A DNA stretch of 64,000 nt from Gammaproteobacteria bacterium 50_400_T64 (GCA_002162755.1 MAAS01000020.1:1-64000), one strand, 5' to 3'; shown: positions 17,925 to 27,570, counted from the stretch's first letter. Notes: generated by a model from the sequence alone, not told the origin. A program made the numbers and translations.

Positions 17925-18874
17925 TGGCCCGGCGTCGCCAGCGTCCCCGTGGTAGACCCGTCGATGGCATACTGATACTCAATAAGCCCCAGGGCATTAC
18001 TTCCAACGATGCTCTGCAGCAGGTTAAGTACTTATTTTATGCTGCCAAAGCGGGACACACCGGGAGTCTAGACCCACTAGCGACAGGTGTGCTGCCGATC
18101 TGCTTGGGTGAAGCGACTAAGTTTACTCAGTTCCTTCTCGAGGCTGACAAAACCTACCAGAGTACATTTTGTCTCGGCATGGCCACAGAAACTGGCGATT
18201 CCGATGGTGAAACAGTGAGTACCACGGATGCATCTGCGTTAACGCAAGAGCAGCTGGAGCAGGCTGTCGAAGCCTTTCGTGGCGAGATCAAGCAGATCCC
18301 CTCAATGTATTCCGCTCTAAAGCACAATGGCCAGCCACTGTATAAGCTAGCGCGCCAGGGCATAACCGTTGAGCGTGAAGCGCGAGATGCGACAATTTAC
18401 AGTTACGAAATATTGGCCTTCCGACACGGCGAAAAAGCTGAGCTGGATGTTGAAATTAGCTGTAGTAAAGGCACGTATATCCGCACACTTGCCGAAGACC
18501 TCGGCAAGGCCGTAGGTTGCGGTGCTCACGTTACGCGCTTGCATCGCACCGTGGCAGGGCCTTTCCGCGAGGAAGAGTCGATCACCTTGCCTCAGCTCGA
18601 AAGTTTACGTGAGGGCAAGCGGGGTGAAGACCTCGATTTCCTCCTCAAACCCCTCGATGCGGCGGTTAGTGATGCCATCGCTGTTGAGCTGACTGAAAGC
18701 ATGGCGTGGTATTTCCGTCAGGGTCAGGCAGTGATGTGCCCCGAGGTCTATCGCCAGTCAGAAGAAGGCGATATAGTGCGCATCTTTCATACCGACGGCG
18801 GCTTTATGGGCGTTGGTGAAGTATTGGATGACGGGCGTGTTAAGCCACGTCGTTTGGTGGCAAGCGCACAATAG
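17924..18874 (+). CDS. truB: tRNA pseudouridine(55) synthase TruB
   Basis: A 316-residue enzyme making pseudouridine 55 in the T loop of all elongator tRNAs. The catalytic aspartate is D50 in GHTGSLDPLATG. Other motifs are KPQGITSNDAL, MYSALKHNGQPLYKLAR and CSKGTYIRTLAEDLG, followed by a C-terminal PUA-like domain. The GTG start at 17924 overlaps the rbfA stop. It belongs to the same operon and precedes rpsO by 138 bp, where a leader with hairpins occurs. Confidence 0.95.
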   Translation: MARRRQRPRGRPVDGILILNKPQGITSNDALQQVKYLFYAAKAGHTGSLDPLATGVLPICLGEATKFTQFLLEADKTYQSTFCLGMATETGDSDGETVSTTDASALTQEQLEQAVEAFRGEIKQIPSMYSALKHNGQPLYKLARQGITVEREARDATIYSYEILAFRHGEKAELDVEISCSKGTYIRTLAEDLGKAVGCGAHVTRLHRTVAGPFREEESITLPQLESLREGKRGEDLDFLLKPLDAAVSDAIAVELTESMAWYFRQGQAVMCPEVYRQSEEGDIVRIFHTDGGFMGVGEVLDDGRVKPRRLVASAQ

Positions 18875-18928
18875 AGTTCATCCGTGGGTTAATAACAGGG
18901 TGGCTTGCTATTAGTGGGTTTGTAATTG

Positions 18929-18979
18929 GTCGCTGGAATAATCCAGCGACATTAGGCTATCTATAAATATGCGTGGATA
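18929..18979 (+). promoter_or_regulatory. rpsO: Hairpins in the rpsO leader
   Basis: A perfect 8-bp hairpin, GTCGCTGG/CCAGCGAC (18929-18950), is followed by a second imperfect pairing, CTATC with GGATAG (18957-18979), ending 22 bases before the rpsO Shine-Dalgarno sequence. In E. coli ribosomal protein S15 represses its own mRNA through a leader structure. These stems may serve the same purpose; that is inference. Confidence 0.45.
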
Positions 18980-19012
18980 GGCCTGAATAATGTGCATATT
19001 GGAGAAAGTAAC

Positions 19013-19282
19013 ATGGCATTAAGTCCAGAAGAGAAAGCAGCAATTGTTAAAGATAATGCGCAGGCAGAAGGGGATACAGGTTCTCCCGAAGTGCAGGTGG
19101 CATTGTTGACCGCGAATATCAATAAACTACAGAGTCACTTCACGGGCAACAAGAAAGATCACCATTCACGTCGTGGTTTGATCCGCATGGTTAACCAGCG
19201 TCGTAAATTGCTGGATTACCTGAAAAGCAAAGATGGTGAGCGCTATAGCAAGCTCATTGCGAAGCTCGGATTACGTCGATAA
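19013..19282 (+). CDS. rpsO: 30S ribosomal protein S15
   Basis: An 89-residue four-helix ribosomal protein that binds the central domain of 16S rRNA and nucleates platform assembly. It starts [16 protein letters not shown] and has the conserved [34 protein letters not shown] and a basic C-terminus ending GLRR. ATG 19013 has GGAG at 19001-19004; the seven in-frame codons upstream are not part of the family. rpsO-pnp adjacency is standard. Confidence 0.97.
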   Translation: MALSPEEKAAIVKDNAQAEGDTGSPEVQVALLTANINKLQSHFTGNKKDHHSRRGLIRMVNQRRKLLDYLKSKDGERYSKLIAKLGLRR

Positions 19283-19291
19283 CTCATTCCA

Positions 19292-19316
19292 CTAACGGCC
19301 CCGAAGGGGCCGTTAG
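19292..19316 (+). terminator. Hairpin between rpsO and pnp
   Basis: Stem CTAACGGCCCC/GGGGCCGTTAG (11 bp) with a three-base GAA loop. It lacks a T-run, so it may be a weak terminator or a processing and stability hairpin. In E. coli the rpsO-pnp spacer carries a terminator and an RNase III site used for pnp autoregulation. Confidence 0.65.
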
Positions 19317-19338
19317 CATTTATATATAGGTGAAAATA

Positions 19339-21480
19339 GTGAATCCCGTCAGTAAATCATTTCAATATGGCAAGCACACGATAACGCTGGAAACCGGCCG
19401 TATCGCCCGTCAGGCCACTGGTGCCGTAATGTGCAGCATGGACGACACTATGGTGTTGTGTACCGTTGTTGCCCGTAAAGAAGCCAAGCCCGGTCAGGAC
19501 TTTTTCCCCCTGACTGTTAACTATCAAGAAAAAGCCTATGCGGCTGGTAAAATTCCCGGTGGATTTTTCAAGCGCGAAGGTCGTCCCAATGAGAAAGAAA
19601 CACTGACCTGTCGTTTAATCGATAGGCCAATTCGTCCTTTATTCCCTGCTGGCTTCAAAAATGAAGTGCAGGTTGTATTGACGGTAATGTCAGCCAATAA
19701 AAATGTTGATCCCGATATTGCTTCATTGATTGGTGCCTCTGCTGCACTGGCAATTTCCGGTGTGCCTTTCAACGGCCCCATCGGTGCCGCTCGTGTTGGT
19801 TACAGTGACGAAGAGGGTTATATGCTTAACCCGACCTATTCTGAACTAGCAACCTCTGATCTCGACATGGTTGTTGCCGGTACGAAAGACGCCGTGCTGA
19901 TGGTTGAATCCGAAGCTAAAGAATTGTCTGAAGACCTCATGTTGGGCGGCGTACTCTACGCTCACCAGGAAATGCAGGCGGTTATTCAGGCTATCGAAGA
20001 ACTGGTTCGCGAAGCTGGCAAGCCCGCATGGGATTGGCAGGCCGCACCTGAGAACGTTGAGTTAACTGCGGCGCTTAACACTGCCGTTGGTGCTGATGTT
20101 GAAGCGGCTTATCAGATTACTGACAAGCAGGAGCGTACCGCTCGTCTCGCTGAAATTCGTGACAGTGCTCTTGATCAGTTGGTGAGTGAAGATGGTGATT
20201 TCGCCGCAGAAGATGTGCGCGAAACCTTCAAAAAGTGCGAAAAGAAAATCGTTCGCGGCCGCATCATTCGTGGTGAACCCCGTATTGATGGTCGCAACAG
20301 CACGACTGTTCGCCCCATCGCCGTCGATGTTGGTATCTTGCCGAAAGTACACGGTTCTTCACTGTTTACCCGTGGTGAAACTCAGGCCATCGTGACAGCG
20401 ACACTGGGTTCATTACGTGACGCACAGAATATTGATGCCCTCGAAGGCATGAAGCGCGATGCCTTTATGCTGCACTACAACTTCCCTCCCTACTCGGTGG
20501 GTGAAGCGGGTCGTATGGGTGGCACTAATCGTCGCGAGACCGGCCACGGTCGTTTAGCGCGTCGTGGTATTGCCGCAGTCCTACCTAACGGTGACGACTT
20601 CCCCTACACCATTCGCGTGGTTTCAGAGATTACTGAATCTAACGGTTCAAGTTCTATGGCCTCGGTTTGTGGTTCCAGTCTCGCGCTGATGGACGCAGGT
20701 GTGCCCATCAAAGCTCCGGTTGCTGGTATCGCCATGGGTCTGGTGAAAGAAGAAGCCGGTTTTGCCGTACTGACCGATATCCTCGGTGATGAAGATCACC
20801 TCGGCGATATGGACTTTAAAGTGGCGGGTAGTGCTGCTGGTATCACCGCTCTGCAAATGGATATCAAGATCGAAGGTATCACCGAAGAAATCATGCAGGA
20901 AGCGCTGACCCAGGCTTTGGCTGCGCGTTTGCACATTCTTGGTGAAATGAACAAGACGCTGGAAGTGAGTCGTGACGATGTTGCTGAATCAGCGCCGCGT
21001 TACCACACGCTGAAAATCGATCCGGACAAAATTCGTGACGTTATCGGCAAGGGTGGTGCCACTATCCGCATGCTCACCGAAGAAACGGGCGCGACCATCG
21101 ACATTGAAGACGATGGCAGCATTCGTATCTACAGTGATGACCGCGAAGGCTTGAAGGACGCTATCTTCCGCATTGAAGAGATTACAGCGGAAGCCGAAGT
21201 GGGTCGTATTTACGACGGTAAGGTTGCCCGCGTTGTTGACTTTGGTGCTTTTGTTACGATCATGCCCGGTACCGACGGTCTGGTGCATATTTCACAAATT
21301 GCCCAGGAGCGTGTCGAGAAGGTCACCGACTACTTGGCAGAAGGCCAGGAAATCAAGGTTAAAGTCCTCGATGTAGATGCCCGTGGTCGCATTAAACTGT
21401 CGATGAAAGAAGTGTCGGAAGCCGAGGGTGGTTTAGCCCCTAAAGTCCCCGCACAGAATGCTGAGCCAGCGGCTGAGTAA
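19339..21480 (+). CDS. pnp: Polyribonucleotide nucleotidyltransferase (PNPase)
   Basis: A 713-residue 3'-5' phosphorolytic exoribonuclease and degradosome component. It has two RNase PH domains (about 10-140 and 310-440; [20 protein letters not shown] and [17 protein letters not shown]), the intervening alpha domain, then KH ([17 protein letters not shown]) and S1 ([18 protein letters not shown]) domains. I prefer GTG 19339 because AGGTG lies about six bases upstream and the protein then begins [11 protein letters not shown], as in Pseudomonas. GTG 19330 would place the ribosome site inside the gene. A terminator follows. Confidence 0.96.
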   Translation: MNPVSKSFQYGKHTITLETGRIARQATGAVMCSMDDTMVLCTVVARKEAKPGQDFFPLTVNYQEKAYAAGKIPGGFFKREGRPNEKETLTCRLIDRPIRPLFPAGFKNEVQVVLTVMSANKNVDPDIASLIGASAALAISGVPFNGPIGAARVGYSDEEGYMLNPTYSELATSDLDMVVAGTKDAVLMVESEAKELSEDLMLGGVLYAHQEMQAVIQAIEELVREAGKPAWDWQAAPENVELTAALNTAVGADVEAAYQITDKQERTARLAEIRDSALDQLVSEDGDFAAEDVRETFKKCEKKIVRGRIIRGEPRIDGRNSTTVRPIAVDVGILPKVHGSSLFTRGETQAIVTATLGSLRDAQNIDALEGMKRDAFMLHYNFPPYSVGEAGRMGGTNRRETGHGRLARRGIAAVLPNGDDFPYTIRVVSEITESNGSSSMASVCGSSLALMDAGVPIKAPVAGIAMGLVKEEAGFAVLTDILGDEDHLGDMDFKVAGSAAGITALQMDIKIEGITEEIMQEALTQALAARLHILGEMNKTLEVSRDDVAESAPRYHTLKIDPDKIRDVIGKGGATIRMLTEETGATIDIEDDGSIRIYSDDREGLKDAIFRIEEITAEAEVGRIYDGKVARVVDFGAFVTIMPGTDGLVHISQIAQERVEKVTDYLAEGQEIKVKVLDVDARGRIKLSMKEVSEAEGGLAPKVPAQNAEPAAE

Positions 21481-21502
21481 TTCGTTGATGTAGTTAAGCG
21501 AT

Positions 21503-21534
21503 AAAAAACGGGGCTTAATTGCCTCGTTTTTTTT
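21503..21534 (+). terminator. Intrinsic terminator after pnp
   Basis: An A-run and ACGGGGC pair with GCCTCGT (one G-T pair) and a run of eight T. It marks the end of the long operon that begins at the nusA promoter. Confidence 0.85.
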
Positions 21535-21606
21535 GCCTGATTTTTCTACGGAGCTTTGCTTTACATGGTTTCTTGATAAAAAATAATGAGACGCAAGGAG
21601 GTGTAT

Positions 21607-22251
21607 ATGGACGTTCAAGGCTTATATCGCGGTAAAGCAAAAATTCTCAAACCTTCCAGCGAATACACGGGTATTTTCAAACATCCGGTTAGCTGTGTCG
21701 AAGTGGATGAACTCGGTATTGTCGGTGATGTACAGGTCGACAAGCGCTACCACGGTGGTCCCGATAAAGCCTTGCATCAGTACTCACTGCCCAGCTACCG
21801 GCGGATTACCGAAGCCTATGCTGCACTGAATGGCGTGGCGGTGGCGGGTTCCATTGGTGAAAATATCACCATTGCTGAAATGTCCGAGGCGACGGTGTGC
21901 CTCGGTGACCAATATCGCTTTGGCAGCGTACTGGTTCAGGTATCGGAACCCCGGCGGCCCTGTTGGAAAATCAATGCGGTTTTTAAGCAGAGTGATTTAA
22001 CCGAGTTTATCGCGCGTGAGGGCATCACCGGTTGGTATTATCGCGTGCTTGAGGTCGGTGAAATTACTGTGGGAGATAGTGCTGAATTAGTCGAGCGGCC
22101 CAACCCTCAAGTCAATATTGAGTCTTTCAACCGCATCTTAAATTGTACTGAGTCCAGCCGTAGCGAATTGTCTTCGCTGATCGAGTGCGTAGGCCTGGCC
22201 ACGTATTTACGCGAGCGTCTGGAAAAACGCCGCGCAGAGTTACACGCATAA
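21607..22251 (+). CDS. MOSC domain protein, YiiM-like
   Basis: A 214-residue MOSC-domain protein, the domain that binds molybdenum cofactor sulfur in Moco sulfurases. The body shows GDVQVDKRYHGGPDKALHQYS, GSIGENITI, CLGDQYRFGS, SEPRRPCWKIN with the likely molybdenum-ligating cysteine, and GITGWYYRVLEVGEI. This arrangement matches E. coli YiiM, which detoxifies N-hydroxylated bases such as 6-hydroxylaminopurine. A near-ideal AAGGAGGTG lies five to six bases before ATG 21607, so the ATG at 21586 is rejected. It stands after the pnp terminator, so it is probably separately transcribed. Confidence 0.85.
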   Translation: MDVQGLYRGKAKILKPSSEYTGIFKHPVSCVEVDELGIVGDVQVDKRYHGGPDKALHQYSLPSYRRITEAYAALNGVAVAGSIGENITIAEMSEATVCLGDQYRFGSVLVQVSEPRRPCWKINAVFKQSDLTEFIAREGITGWYYRVLEVGEITVGDSAELVERPNPQVNIESFNRILNCTESSRSELSSLIECVGLATYLRERLEKRRAELHA

Positions 22252-22285
22252 GCGATAGCGCTTACCCCTATTATCGAGACAAATA

Positions 22286-23002
22286 ATGACAGTAGATCAA
22301 GGCCAGACAACGACTGAGAATGACGCCACCCTCGCTACTATTAATGAATATCTTAAGCCCGGTGTCTTTATCGACTCGGATCACCCGGCTGTACAGGCTT
22401 TTACCGAAAAGGCACTGGCGGATGCAGGCCCAACGGCGATAGATAGAGCAGTGGCGCTGTATTACGCGGTACGCGATGGCCTGCGGTACGACCCCTATTC
22501 AATGAATATGGACGAGAGTAATTTCACTGCCAGTCATATCGTCACGCAAAAATCGGCCTTTTGCATCCCCAAGGCGATTCTGCTGACAGCCTGCGCTCGA
22601 GCGGCGGGTATTCCCGCACGCATTGGCTATGCCGACGTGAGAAATCACCTCTGCTCCCCAAAGCTAAAAGCGGCGATGGCGGGTAATGATCTGTTTATGT
22701 ACCACGGTTATGTCGAGATGTATTTAGAGGGCAAGTGGGTCAAATCAACCCCGGCCTTTAATCTTGAACTGTGCGAAAAAGTGGGTATTGAGGCCCTGGG
22801 TTTTAATGGCCGTGATGACTCGATGATGCACCCTTTCGACAAGGCGGGGCGTCAGCATATGGAATATGTACAGGATCACGGGCACTTTTTTGATCACCCC
22901 CATGAGCGTATTCAATACACCTTTAAAGAAGTCTACGGTGATCTTGATATTGTGCTCAGCGGTATGAAAGGCGACTTTTCGGCTGAAGTGAGTGCTGGCT
23001 AG
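22286..23002 (+). CDS. Transglutaminase-like superfamily protein
   Basis: A 238-residue cytosolic protein with a transglutaminase-like core. The nucleophile motif SAFCIPKAILLTACARAAGIP (C at about 93) is followed by ARIGYADVRNHL and by YHGYVEMYLEGKWVKSTPAFN, which carries the histidine. The usual third catalytic Asp of the VDPT motif is not seen; the segment reads STPAFN, so an Asn could substitute or another position serve. Such proteins are often peptidases rather than cross-linkers. The substrate is unknown. It lies 34 bp after the MOSC gene, probably in the same transcript. Confidence 0.75.
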   Translation: MTVDQGQTTTENDATLATINEYLKPGVFIDSDHPAVQAFTEKALADAGPTAIDRAVALYYAVRDGLRYDPYSMNMDESNFTASHIVTQKSAFCIPKAILLTACARAAGIPARIGYADVRNHLCSPKLKAAMAGNDLFMYHGYVEMYLEGKWVKSTPAFNLELCEKVGIEALGFNGRDDSMMHPFDKAGRQHMEYVQDHGHFFDHPHERIQYTFKEVYGDLDIVLSGMKGDFSAEVSAG

Positions 23003-23004
23003 CT

Positions 23005-23385
23005 TTAATTAAGCACCCGATAGCCCCGCCCCTTTAGGCAATTCCTGACTACCTGCTGTTTTTCTCGGCTAGCCTGGCTAGAACCTTTGACCGCCCCGAG
23101 CAAGCCGCCAACGCCGGCTGCTCGCTTGGCGGTGCCACTATCCCCTGTAATCGCTCCGATTGCGCCGCCAATAACAGCCCCGCTAATTGTTTTCCCTGCG
23201 ACTTTACTGCCAGTGTTGACCTGTGACGCGTAGTTTCTACACTCGTGTAGATCTTGATAGTAGGCTGACATATCGATTCCGTTTGTGTCGATAATGACCT
23301 CGCCGGAGGCCTGTTGAGAGCTACCTGTACAGCTGCTGAGTAAAAAAAGACAGATCAATAGACAGGCGCTGTAAGTGTTGTTCAA
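23005..23385 (-). CDS. Small lipoprotein with glycine-zipper segment
   Basis: A 126-residue predicted lipoprotein. The signal sequence ends in the lipobox LLSSC with the lipidated Cys at about residue 19. Around residues 62-100 it has a glycine-zipper stretch (GAVIGGAIGAITGDSG then AGVGGLLGAVKG), as in outer-membrane-associated proteins of the SlyB/OmpA-Gly-zipper group. Two further cysteines (HECRNY and VRNCLKGRGY) could form a disulfide. The start is a TTG at 23385 with AAGGGG nine bases upstream; it is the only start that gives a full signal peptide. Function unknown. Confidence 0.7.
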   Translation of the reverse strand: MNNTYSACLLICLFLLSSCTGSSQQASGEVIIDTNGIDMSAYYQDLHECRNYASQVNTGSKVAGKTISGAVIGGAIGAITGDSGTAKRAAGVGGLLGAVKGSSQASREKQQVVRNCLKGRGYRVLN

Positions 23386-23559
23386 AATAAATACCCCTTA
23401 GTATTGCCAGTTTAACTGGCTTGTCGATAAACACTAGCACGGAAGCGTAGATCGATGATTAATAAGCGATTGGGTTTTAGTAAGTTTAAGCGGATCAAGT
23501 TTGCTTTTGTTTTGGCGTAGACTTAAGCCAATTCAGTATTGAATGACAGGGAGAGTGTG

Positions 23560-24651
23560 ATGCGAATTGGCGTGCTAAAAGAGCTCAAGATCCGTGAAAA
23601 TCGCGTGGCCTTAACACCGCAAGGTGCACAGGCTTTGGTGGAGCGAAAGCATCGGGTGCTTGTTGAGCAGGGTGCGGGCCTGGGTTCTGGTTTTAGAGAT
23701 GAAGACTATCGAGAGGCAGGTGCTCAACTTGTCTCAACTGCAGAGGCCTGGGCAAGTGATCTAGTCTTGAAGGTTAAAGAACCTATGGACTTAGAGTATC
23801 GTTATCTCAAGCAGCAAATAGTGTTTACTTACTTTCATTTGGCGGGCGCTACACCGGGACTAACCGAAGCTTTACTCGCTAACCGTACCACGGCCATTGC
23901 CTATGAAACGGTTGAAGACGCTGGCGGCGGTCTGCCGCTGCTAGCACCGATGAGTGCCGTCGCGGGAAGTATGGCGGTGACCATCGGCAACTATTATCTT
24001 GCCCGCTTTAATAGTGGCAAGGGAATGCTACTGGCAAAGTTGTTTGATGAGTGTTTTGGCAAGGTCGTCGTGGTTGGTGATGGGGTGGTGGGTTTACATG
24101 CCGCTCGTGTCGCCGCTAGCCTTGGTGCGCAAGTTTACCTGTGTGGGCGTCACCACGAACGACAGGGTGAATTACAGGCCTTTGTTTCGAGTGCGCTGAA
24201 CTTTGTAGTGTCGACACCTGAAAATATTGCCGCTGAGCTAGGGAATGCTGATCTTTTAATTGGCGCCGTGCTACAGCGCGGTGGTCGAGCCCCTCATCTG
24301 GTCAGTGAGGCCATGGTCAAAAAAATGCAGCCGGGCTCGGTGATTGTCGATGTTAGTATCGATCAGGGTGGCTGTATCGATACTATGCACGCGACCACTC
24401 ACGATGATCCCGTCTATGAAAAGCACGGTGTTATTCACTACGGGGTGACGAATATGCCGGGTGCTTACCCGCGACTATCAACCATGGCGTTGACCCGGGC
24501 GACATTGCCCTATGTGATGAAATTGGCGGATAGTGGACTTGCGGCTTTAGATGACGATCCGGGTTTTGCACTGGGTTTGAATACCCATGAAGGGAAGATC
24601 ACCTGTGAGGCCGTGGCTGAAGCCCTCGCCCCGACAGGTGATGTTAGTTAG
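23560..24651 (+). CDS. ald: Alanine dehydrogenase
   Basis: A 363-residue NAD-dependent enzyme for reversible oxidative deamination of L-alanine to pyruvate and ammonia. It starts MRIGVLKELKIRENRVALTP. Active-site candidates are K73 in LKVKEP and H93 in TYFHLA. The Rossmann motif is VVVGDGVVGLHAARVAASLGA, followed by DVSIDQGGC and NMPGAYPRLSTMALT. The N-terminal half resembles transhydrogenase alpha subunits, but length and the NMPG segment fit Ald. GGGAG lies upstream of ATG 23560; the longer frame from 23539 is rejected. Its 3' end overlaps the convergent gene by four bases. Confidence 0.92.
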   Translation: MRIGVLKELKIRENRVALTPQGAQALVERKHRVLVEQGAGLGSGFRDEDYREAGAQLVSTAEAWASDLVLKVKEPMDLEYRYLKQQIVFTYFHLAGATPGLTEALLANRTTAIAYETVEDAGGGLPLLAPMSAVAGSMAVTIGNYYLARFNSGKGMLLAKLFDECFGKVVVVGDGVVGLHAARVAASLGAQVYLCGRHHERQGELQAFVSSALNFVVSTPENIAAELGNADLLIGAVLQRGGRAPHLVSEAMVKKMQPGSVIVDVSIDQGGCIDTMHATTHDDPVYEKHGVIHYGVTNMPGAYPRLSTMALTRATLPYVMKLADSGLAALDDDPGFALGLNTHEGKITCEAVAEALAPTGDVS

Positions 24652-25205
24652 CTAACGAGTTTGTCAGCTGGTGTGCCGTTGGCGGGTTTCGATTCGGAGT
24701 CCAGGTCGTCGCGGATAGCGTCAACACCGCGTTGCACAAGTTCTTCAGTCTCATCGATATTAGAGCGAACTTCGTCCACGCGAGCACTTATATTGGATAG
24801 TATATCTCGGGTTTCAGCGAAACCGTTACTCACACCCTGAGCAGCCTCGTTCAAAAAGTCGACTTGTGCTTTACTGCCCGCTGTGTCGTCAATGTCAGCC
24901 AGACCACGTTGAATAGTGCTAAGGGTTTGGCCGGCAACCTGACTCGGAGAACCGCTGTTTGTATCAAGAGTGCTGAGTCGCGAAGGGCTTTCCGTTTCCT
25001 GTACTTTGCTCAGCGCTGACTGCAGTTGCTGATTGAGGATTTTCTGCGCGTCACCCGGACTGGTGGTGCCAAGTGTTACCTGGCTGTCACGAGCGGATGC
25101 ATTGTTAGACGCGACGTTGTGGTCTGCGCTAATGGCGCCCGCTACGCTAGTCGCTTCTTGTTGGACACCTCTGTTTACGGCGCCGCCAATATTCTGAACG
25201 TCCAA
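24648..25205 (-). CDS. Hypothetical protein, DUF5610-like
   Basis: A 185-residue protein without signal peptide or membrane segments, rich in Ser, Gln, Asp and Ala. The segment from about 85 to 170 (QVAGQTLSTIQRGLADI, then NEAAQGVSNGFAETRDILSN, then NIDETEELVQRGVDAI) resembles the helical DUF5610 domain seen in Pseudomonas and relatives. The match is from memory and moderately sure. The start is TTG at 25205 with AGGAG eight bases upstream. It is convergent with ald, overlapping four bases. Function unknown. Confidence 0.65.
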   Translation of the reverse strand: MDVQNIGGAVNRGVQQEATSVAGAISADHNVASNNASARDSQVTLGTTSPGDAQKILNQQLQSALSKVQETESPSRLSTLDTNSGSPSQVAGQTLSTIQRGLADIDDTAGSKAQVDFLNEAAQGVSNGFAETRDILSNISARVDEVRSNIDETEELVQRGVDAIRDDLDSESKPANGTPADKLVS

Positions 25206-25431
25206 GACCTGTGCTCCTGGCCAGCAAGTGACCGTTGTCTATTGCTAGAGGTGAAATGCCGCTAGCCGTTGTACAGTTTTTTAACGCTTTAACTGTAGTC
25301 CAGTTGCAGTCTTAGGGCAATTCTCTCCACTTATCGAGCAGGGCTTTTGTGGCCTGAGTCTCAGCAAAAAAATGCTACTTACCGTTCGTCCTAACTACAG
25401 TGCCGCTGGTACTTTGGCCAGTTTGTAATCT

Positions 25432-26199
25432 CTAGCCCAGCAAGCCTGAAAAGAAGGTTCGTAAGCCATCCTCGCCGCCATTTTCCCAGGCTTTTAAGGC
25501 GGCAGTGCCGATAATCGCAATATCGGCCTTACCGCGCAGGAAGTCGAGATCAGCTTTCTGGCTAACGCCAAATCCAACGGCGATGGGCAGATTAGTGTGC
25601 TGGCGGCAATGGGCGATAAAGGCTTTCAGGTCATCGCCCATTTCGGTTTGCCCACCGGTGACGCCTTTACGGGCCACCGCGTAAATAAAACCCTCAGCGG
25701 CGGCTCCGAGGATTTTCAGGCGGGCGTCAGTATTAGTGGGTGTCATCAATACAATAGGGGCCAGCTCTTTGGGTTTTGACAGCGTGTGCAGCTCACCGGC
25801 TTCTTCAACGGGCAGGTCGGGCAGGATATAACCACAGCCACCAGCCGCGCTGAGCTTAGTGATGAATGTTTCGTGTCCCATTTTGAAGGCGGTGTTGTAG
25901 TAGCCCATCATCAGCACCTTAAAGGGAAAGTGCTCGCTGACTTTGCGCATAAATTCAAAGCAGTCAGCTGGACGTACACCATCGGCGACAGCTTGCTGGT
26001 TGGCTTTTACAAACAGGGGGCCGTCAGCCGAAGGTTCGGAAAAAGGGAATTGCAGCTCTACCATATCGACGCCAAATTCGGCCATGATTTCAAGTTCACG
26101 CCAGTTGTCGTCAAAGGAGGGGTAGCCACAGACAACATGGGTCATTAGCAGCAGGTTTTTCTGCTGCAGGCGGTCGCGTAGATATTGTTCAAGCACCAT
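25432..26199 (-). CDS. trpA: Tryptophan synthase alpha chain (divergent type)
   Basis: A 255-residue TIM-barrel subunit that cleaves indole-3-glycerol phosphate. Catalytic Glu and Asp are present in MVELQFPFSEPSADGP, the loop-6 Thr in KGVTGGQTEM, and the phosphate-binding GFGVSQ. Several positions differ from common TrpA (VELQFPFSEP instead of LELGVPFSDP, IIGTAAL instead of ISGSAIV), which marks a divergent branch. The start overlaps the trpB 3' end by 11 bp, so the two are translationally coupled. No trpF, trpC or accD gene is nearby. Confidence 0.9.
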   Translation of the reverse strand: MVLEQYLRDRLQQKNLLLMTHVVCGYPSFDDNWRELEIMAEFGVDMVELQFPFSEPSADGPLFVKANQQAVADGVRPADCFEFMRKVSEHFPFKVLMMGYYNTAFKMGHETFITKLSAAGGCGYILPDLPVEEAGELHTLSKPKELAPIVLMTPTNTDARLKILGAAAEGFIYAVARKGVTGGQTEMGDDLKAFIAHCRQHTNLPIAVGFGVSQKADLDFLRGKADIAIIGTAALKAWENGGEDGLRTFFSGLLG

Positions 26200-27436
26200 A
26201 TTCTACCGCCTTGTCTTTAATAAATTCTTTCCAGTGATCGTCTTCAATAGTGTCGGCGACGGTGAAAATATCTTTGTCACCACGACCCGATTGATTGATA
26301 AGAATAACTTCGTCTTTACCCATCTTTGGGGCTTCAGCTACGGCCAGGGCGAAAGCGTGGGTGCTTTCCAGCGCTGGAATTAGCCCTTCGGTGCGCATCA
26401 CCAATTTCAGAGTATCGCGCACCATTTCATCGGTGGCGGCTTCAAAGCGCACGCGGTCTTTTTCCCACAAATCACTGAGGATGGGGTTGATGCCAATATA
26501 GTCGAGCCCTGCGGCGATGGAGTGAGTCTCCAGCATATTGCCGTCATCGTTTTGCAGAAAGTAGGTTTTAAAGCCCTGGGCCACACCCACCGATGCATCT
26601 TTATAGGCGAGTCGCGAAGCATGTAGACCTGAGTCGGGGCCATGGCCGCCCGCTTCAACACCGATTAGCTCAACATTGTCATCCATAAAGCCCTGGAAAA
26701 TGCCGATGGCATTGGAGCCGCCGCCGACACAGGCGTAGACGCGGTCGGGTAACTTGCCGGCTTCCTGAATGATTTGCTGACGCGCCTCTTTGCCGATAAT
26801 GGCCTGAAAGAAGCTGACCATCTCCGGGAAGGGGTGGGGGCCGCAGGCGGTGCCCAATACGTAGTGGGTGTCGCCCATGTTGGTGACCCAGTCACGCAGG
26901 CATTCGTTGATGGCATCTTTCAACGTGCGCTGGCCATCCTGTACGGCAATCACTTCGGCACCGAGGTTTTCCATCCAGAAAACATTGGGGCGTTGGCGGG
27001 CAACATCGACCGCGCCCATATAAATTTTGCAGTCAAAACCAAAACGAGCCGCCATCGTCGCGGTGGCAAAGCCGTGTTGGCCGGCACCAGTTTCGGCGAT
27101 CACGCGCTTTTTACCCAGGCGTTTGCAGATCAGACCCTGGCCCATGACGTTGTTAATCTTGTGTGAGCCTGTGTGGTTGAGGTCTTCACGCTTGACGTAA
27201 ATGCGCGCACCGCCGAGCTTGCTCGACAGGTTCTCGAGATACGAGACCGGTGTTGGGCGGCCCGAGTAGGTGCGCATAAGCTCAACAAATTCGGCCCAGA
27301 AAGTCGGGTCTTCTTTGCATTTGCGAAAGCAAAGACGTAATTCTTCGACGGTAGTGGCGAGAATTTCCGGTAAAAATGTACCGCCGTAATCGCCGTAGTA
27401 ACCCTCGCGGCCATCGGCGAAATCAAATAGAGACAT
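26189..27436 (-). CDS. trpB: Tryptophan synthase beta chain
   Basis: A 415-residue PLP enzyme that joins indole and serine to tryptophan. The PLP lysine is K93 in NHTGSHKINN, and the catalytic Glu lies in AETGAGQHG. The glycine-rich phosphate loop is CVGGGSNAIG. It is of the TrpB1 type that pairs with TrpA. GPHPFPEMVSFFQAIIGKEA and ARQRPNVFWMENLGAEV deviate from the usual proteobacterial consensus, matching the divergent alpha chain. The extra C-terminal tail (about 15 residues) is charged. ATG 27436 has only a weak ribosome site. Confidence 0.93.
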   Translation of the reverse strand: MSLFDFADGREGYYGDYGGTFLPEILATTVEELRLCFRKCKEDPTFWAEFVELMRTYSGRPTPVSYLENLSSKLGGARIYVKREDLNHTGSHKINNVMGQGLICKRLGKKRVIAETGAGQHGFATATMAARFGFDCKIYMGAVDVARQRPNVFWMENLGAEVIAVQDGQRTLKDAINECLRDWVTNMGDTHYVLGTACGPHPFPEMVSFFQAIIGKEARQQIIQEAGKLPDRVYACVGGGSNAIGIFQGFMDDNVELIGVEAGGHGPDSGLHASRLAYKDASVGVAQGFKTYFLQNDDGNMLETHSIAAGLDYIGINPILSDLWEKDRVRFEAATDEMVRDTLKLVMRTEGLIPALESTHAFALAVAEAPKMGKDEVILINQSGRGDKDIFTVADTIEDDHWKEFIKDKAVEYGA

Positions 27437-27570
27437 AAAGCGACCAGACTGGATAGTAGACAGGGGCGCGTATAGTAGCCAAGTCGCTGAATATCAACAA
27501 GTAAGACGCGTCAAATCAGTACTAAAATCCAGTGTGTCAGTGGTTTTTGTGTCTGTTTAGTCAGGCCTGT

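Noticed and set aside
22286-23002. A cross-linking transglutaminase
   Set aside because: The fold and Cys/His are present, but the usual Asp motif is altered and most bacterial members are peptidase-like, so I kept only the superfamily name.
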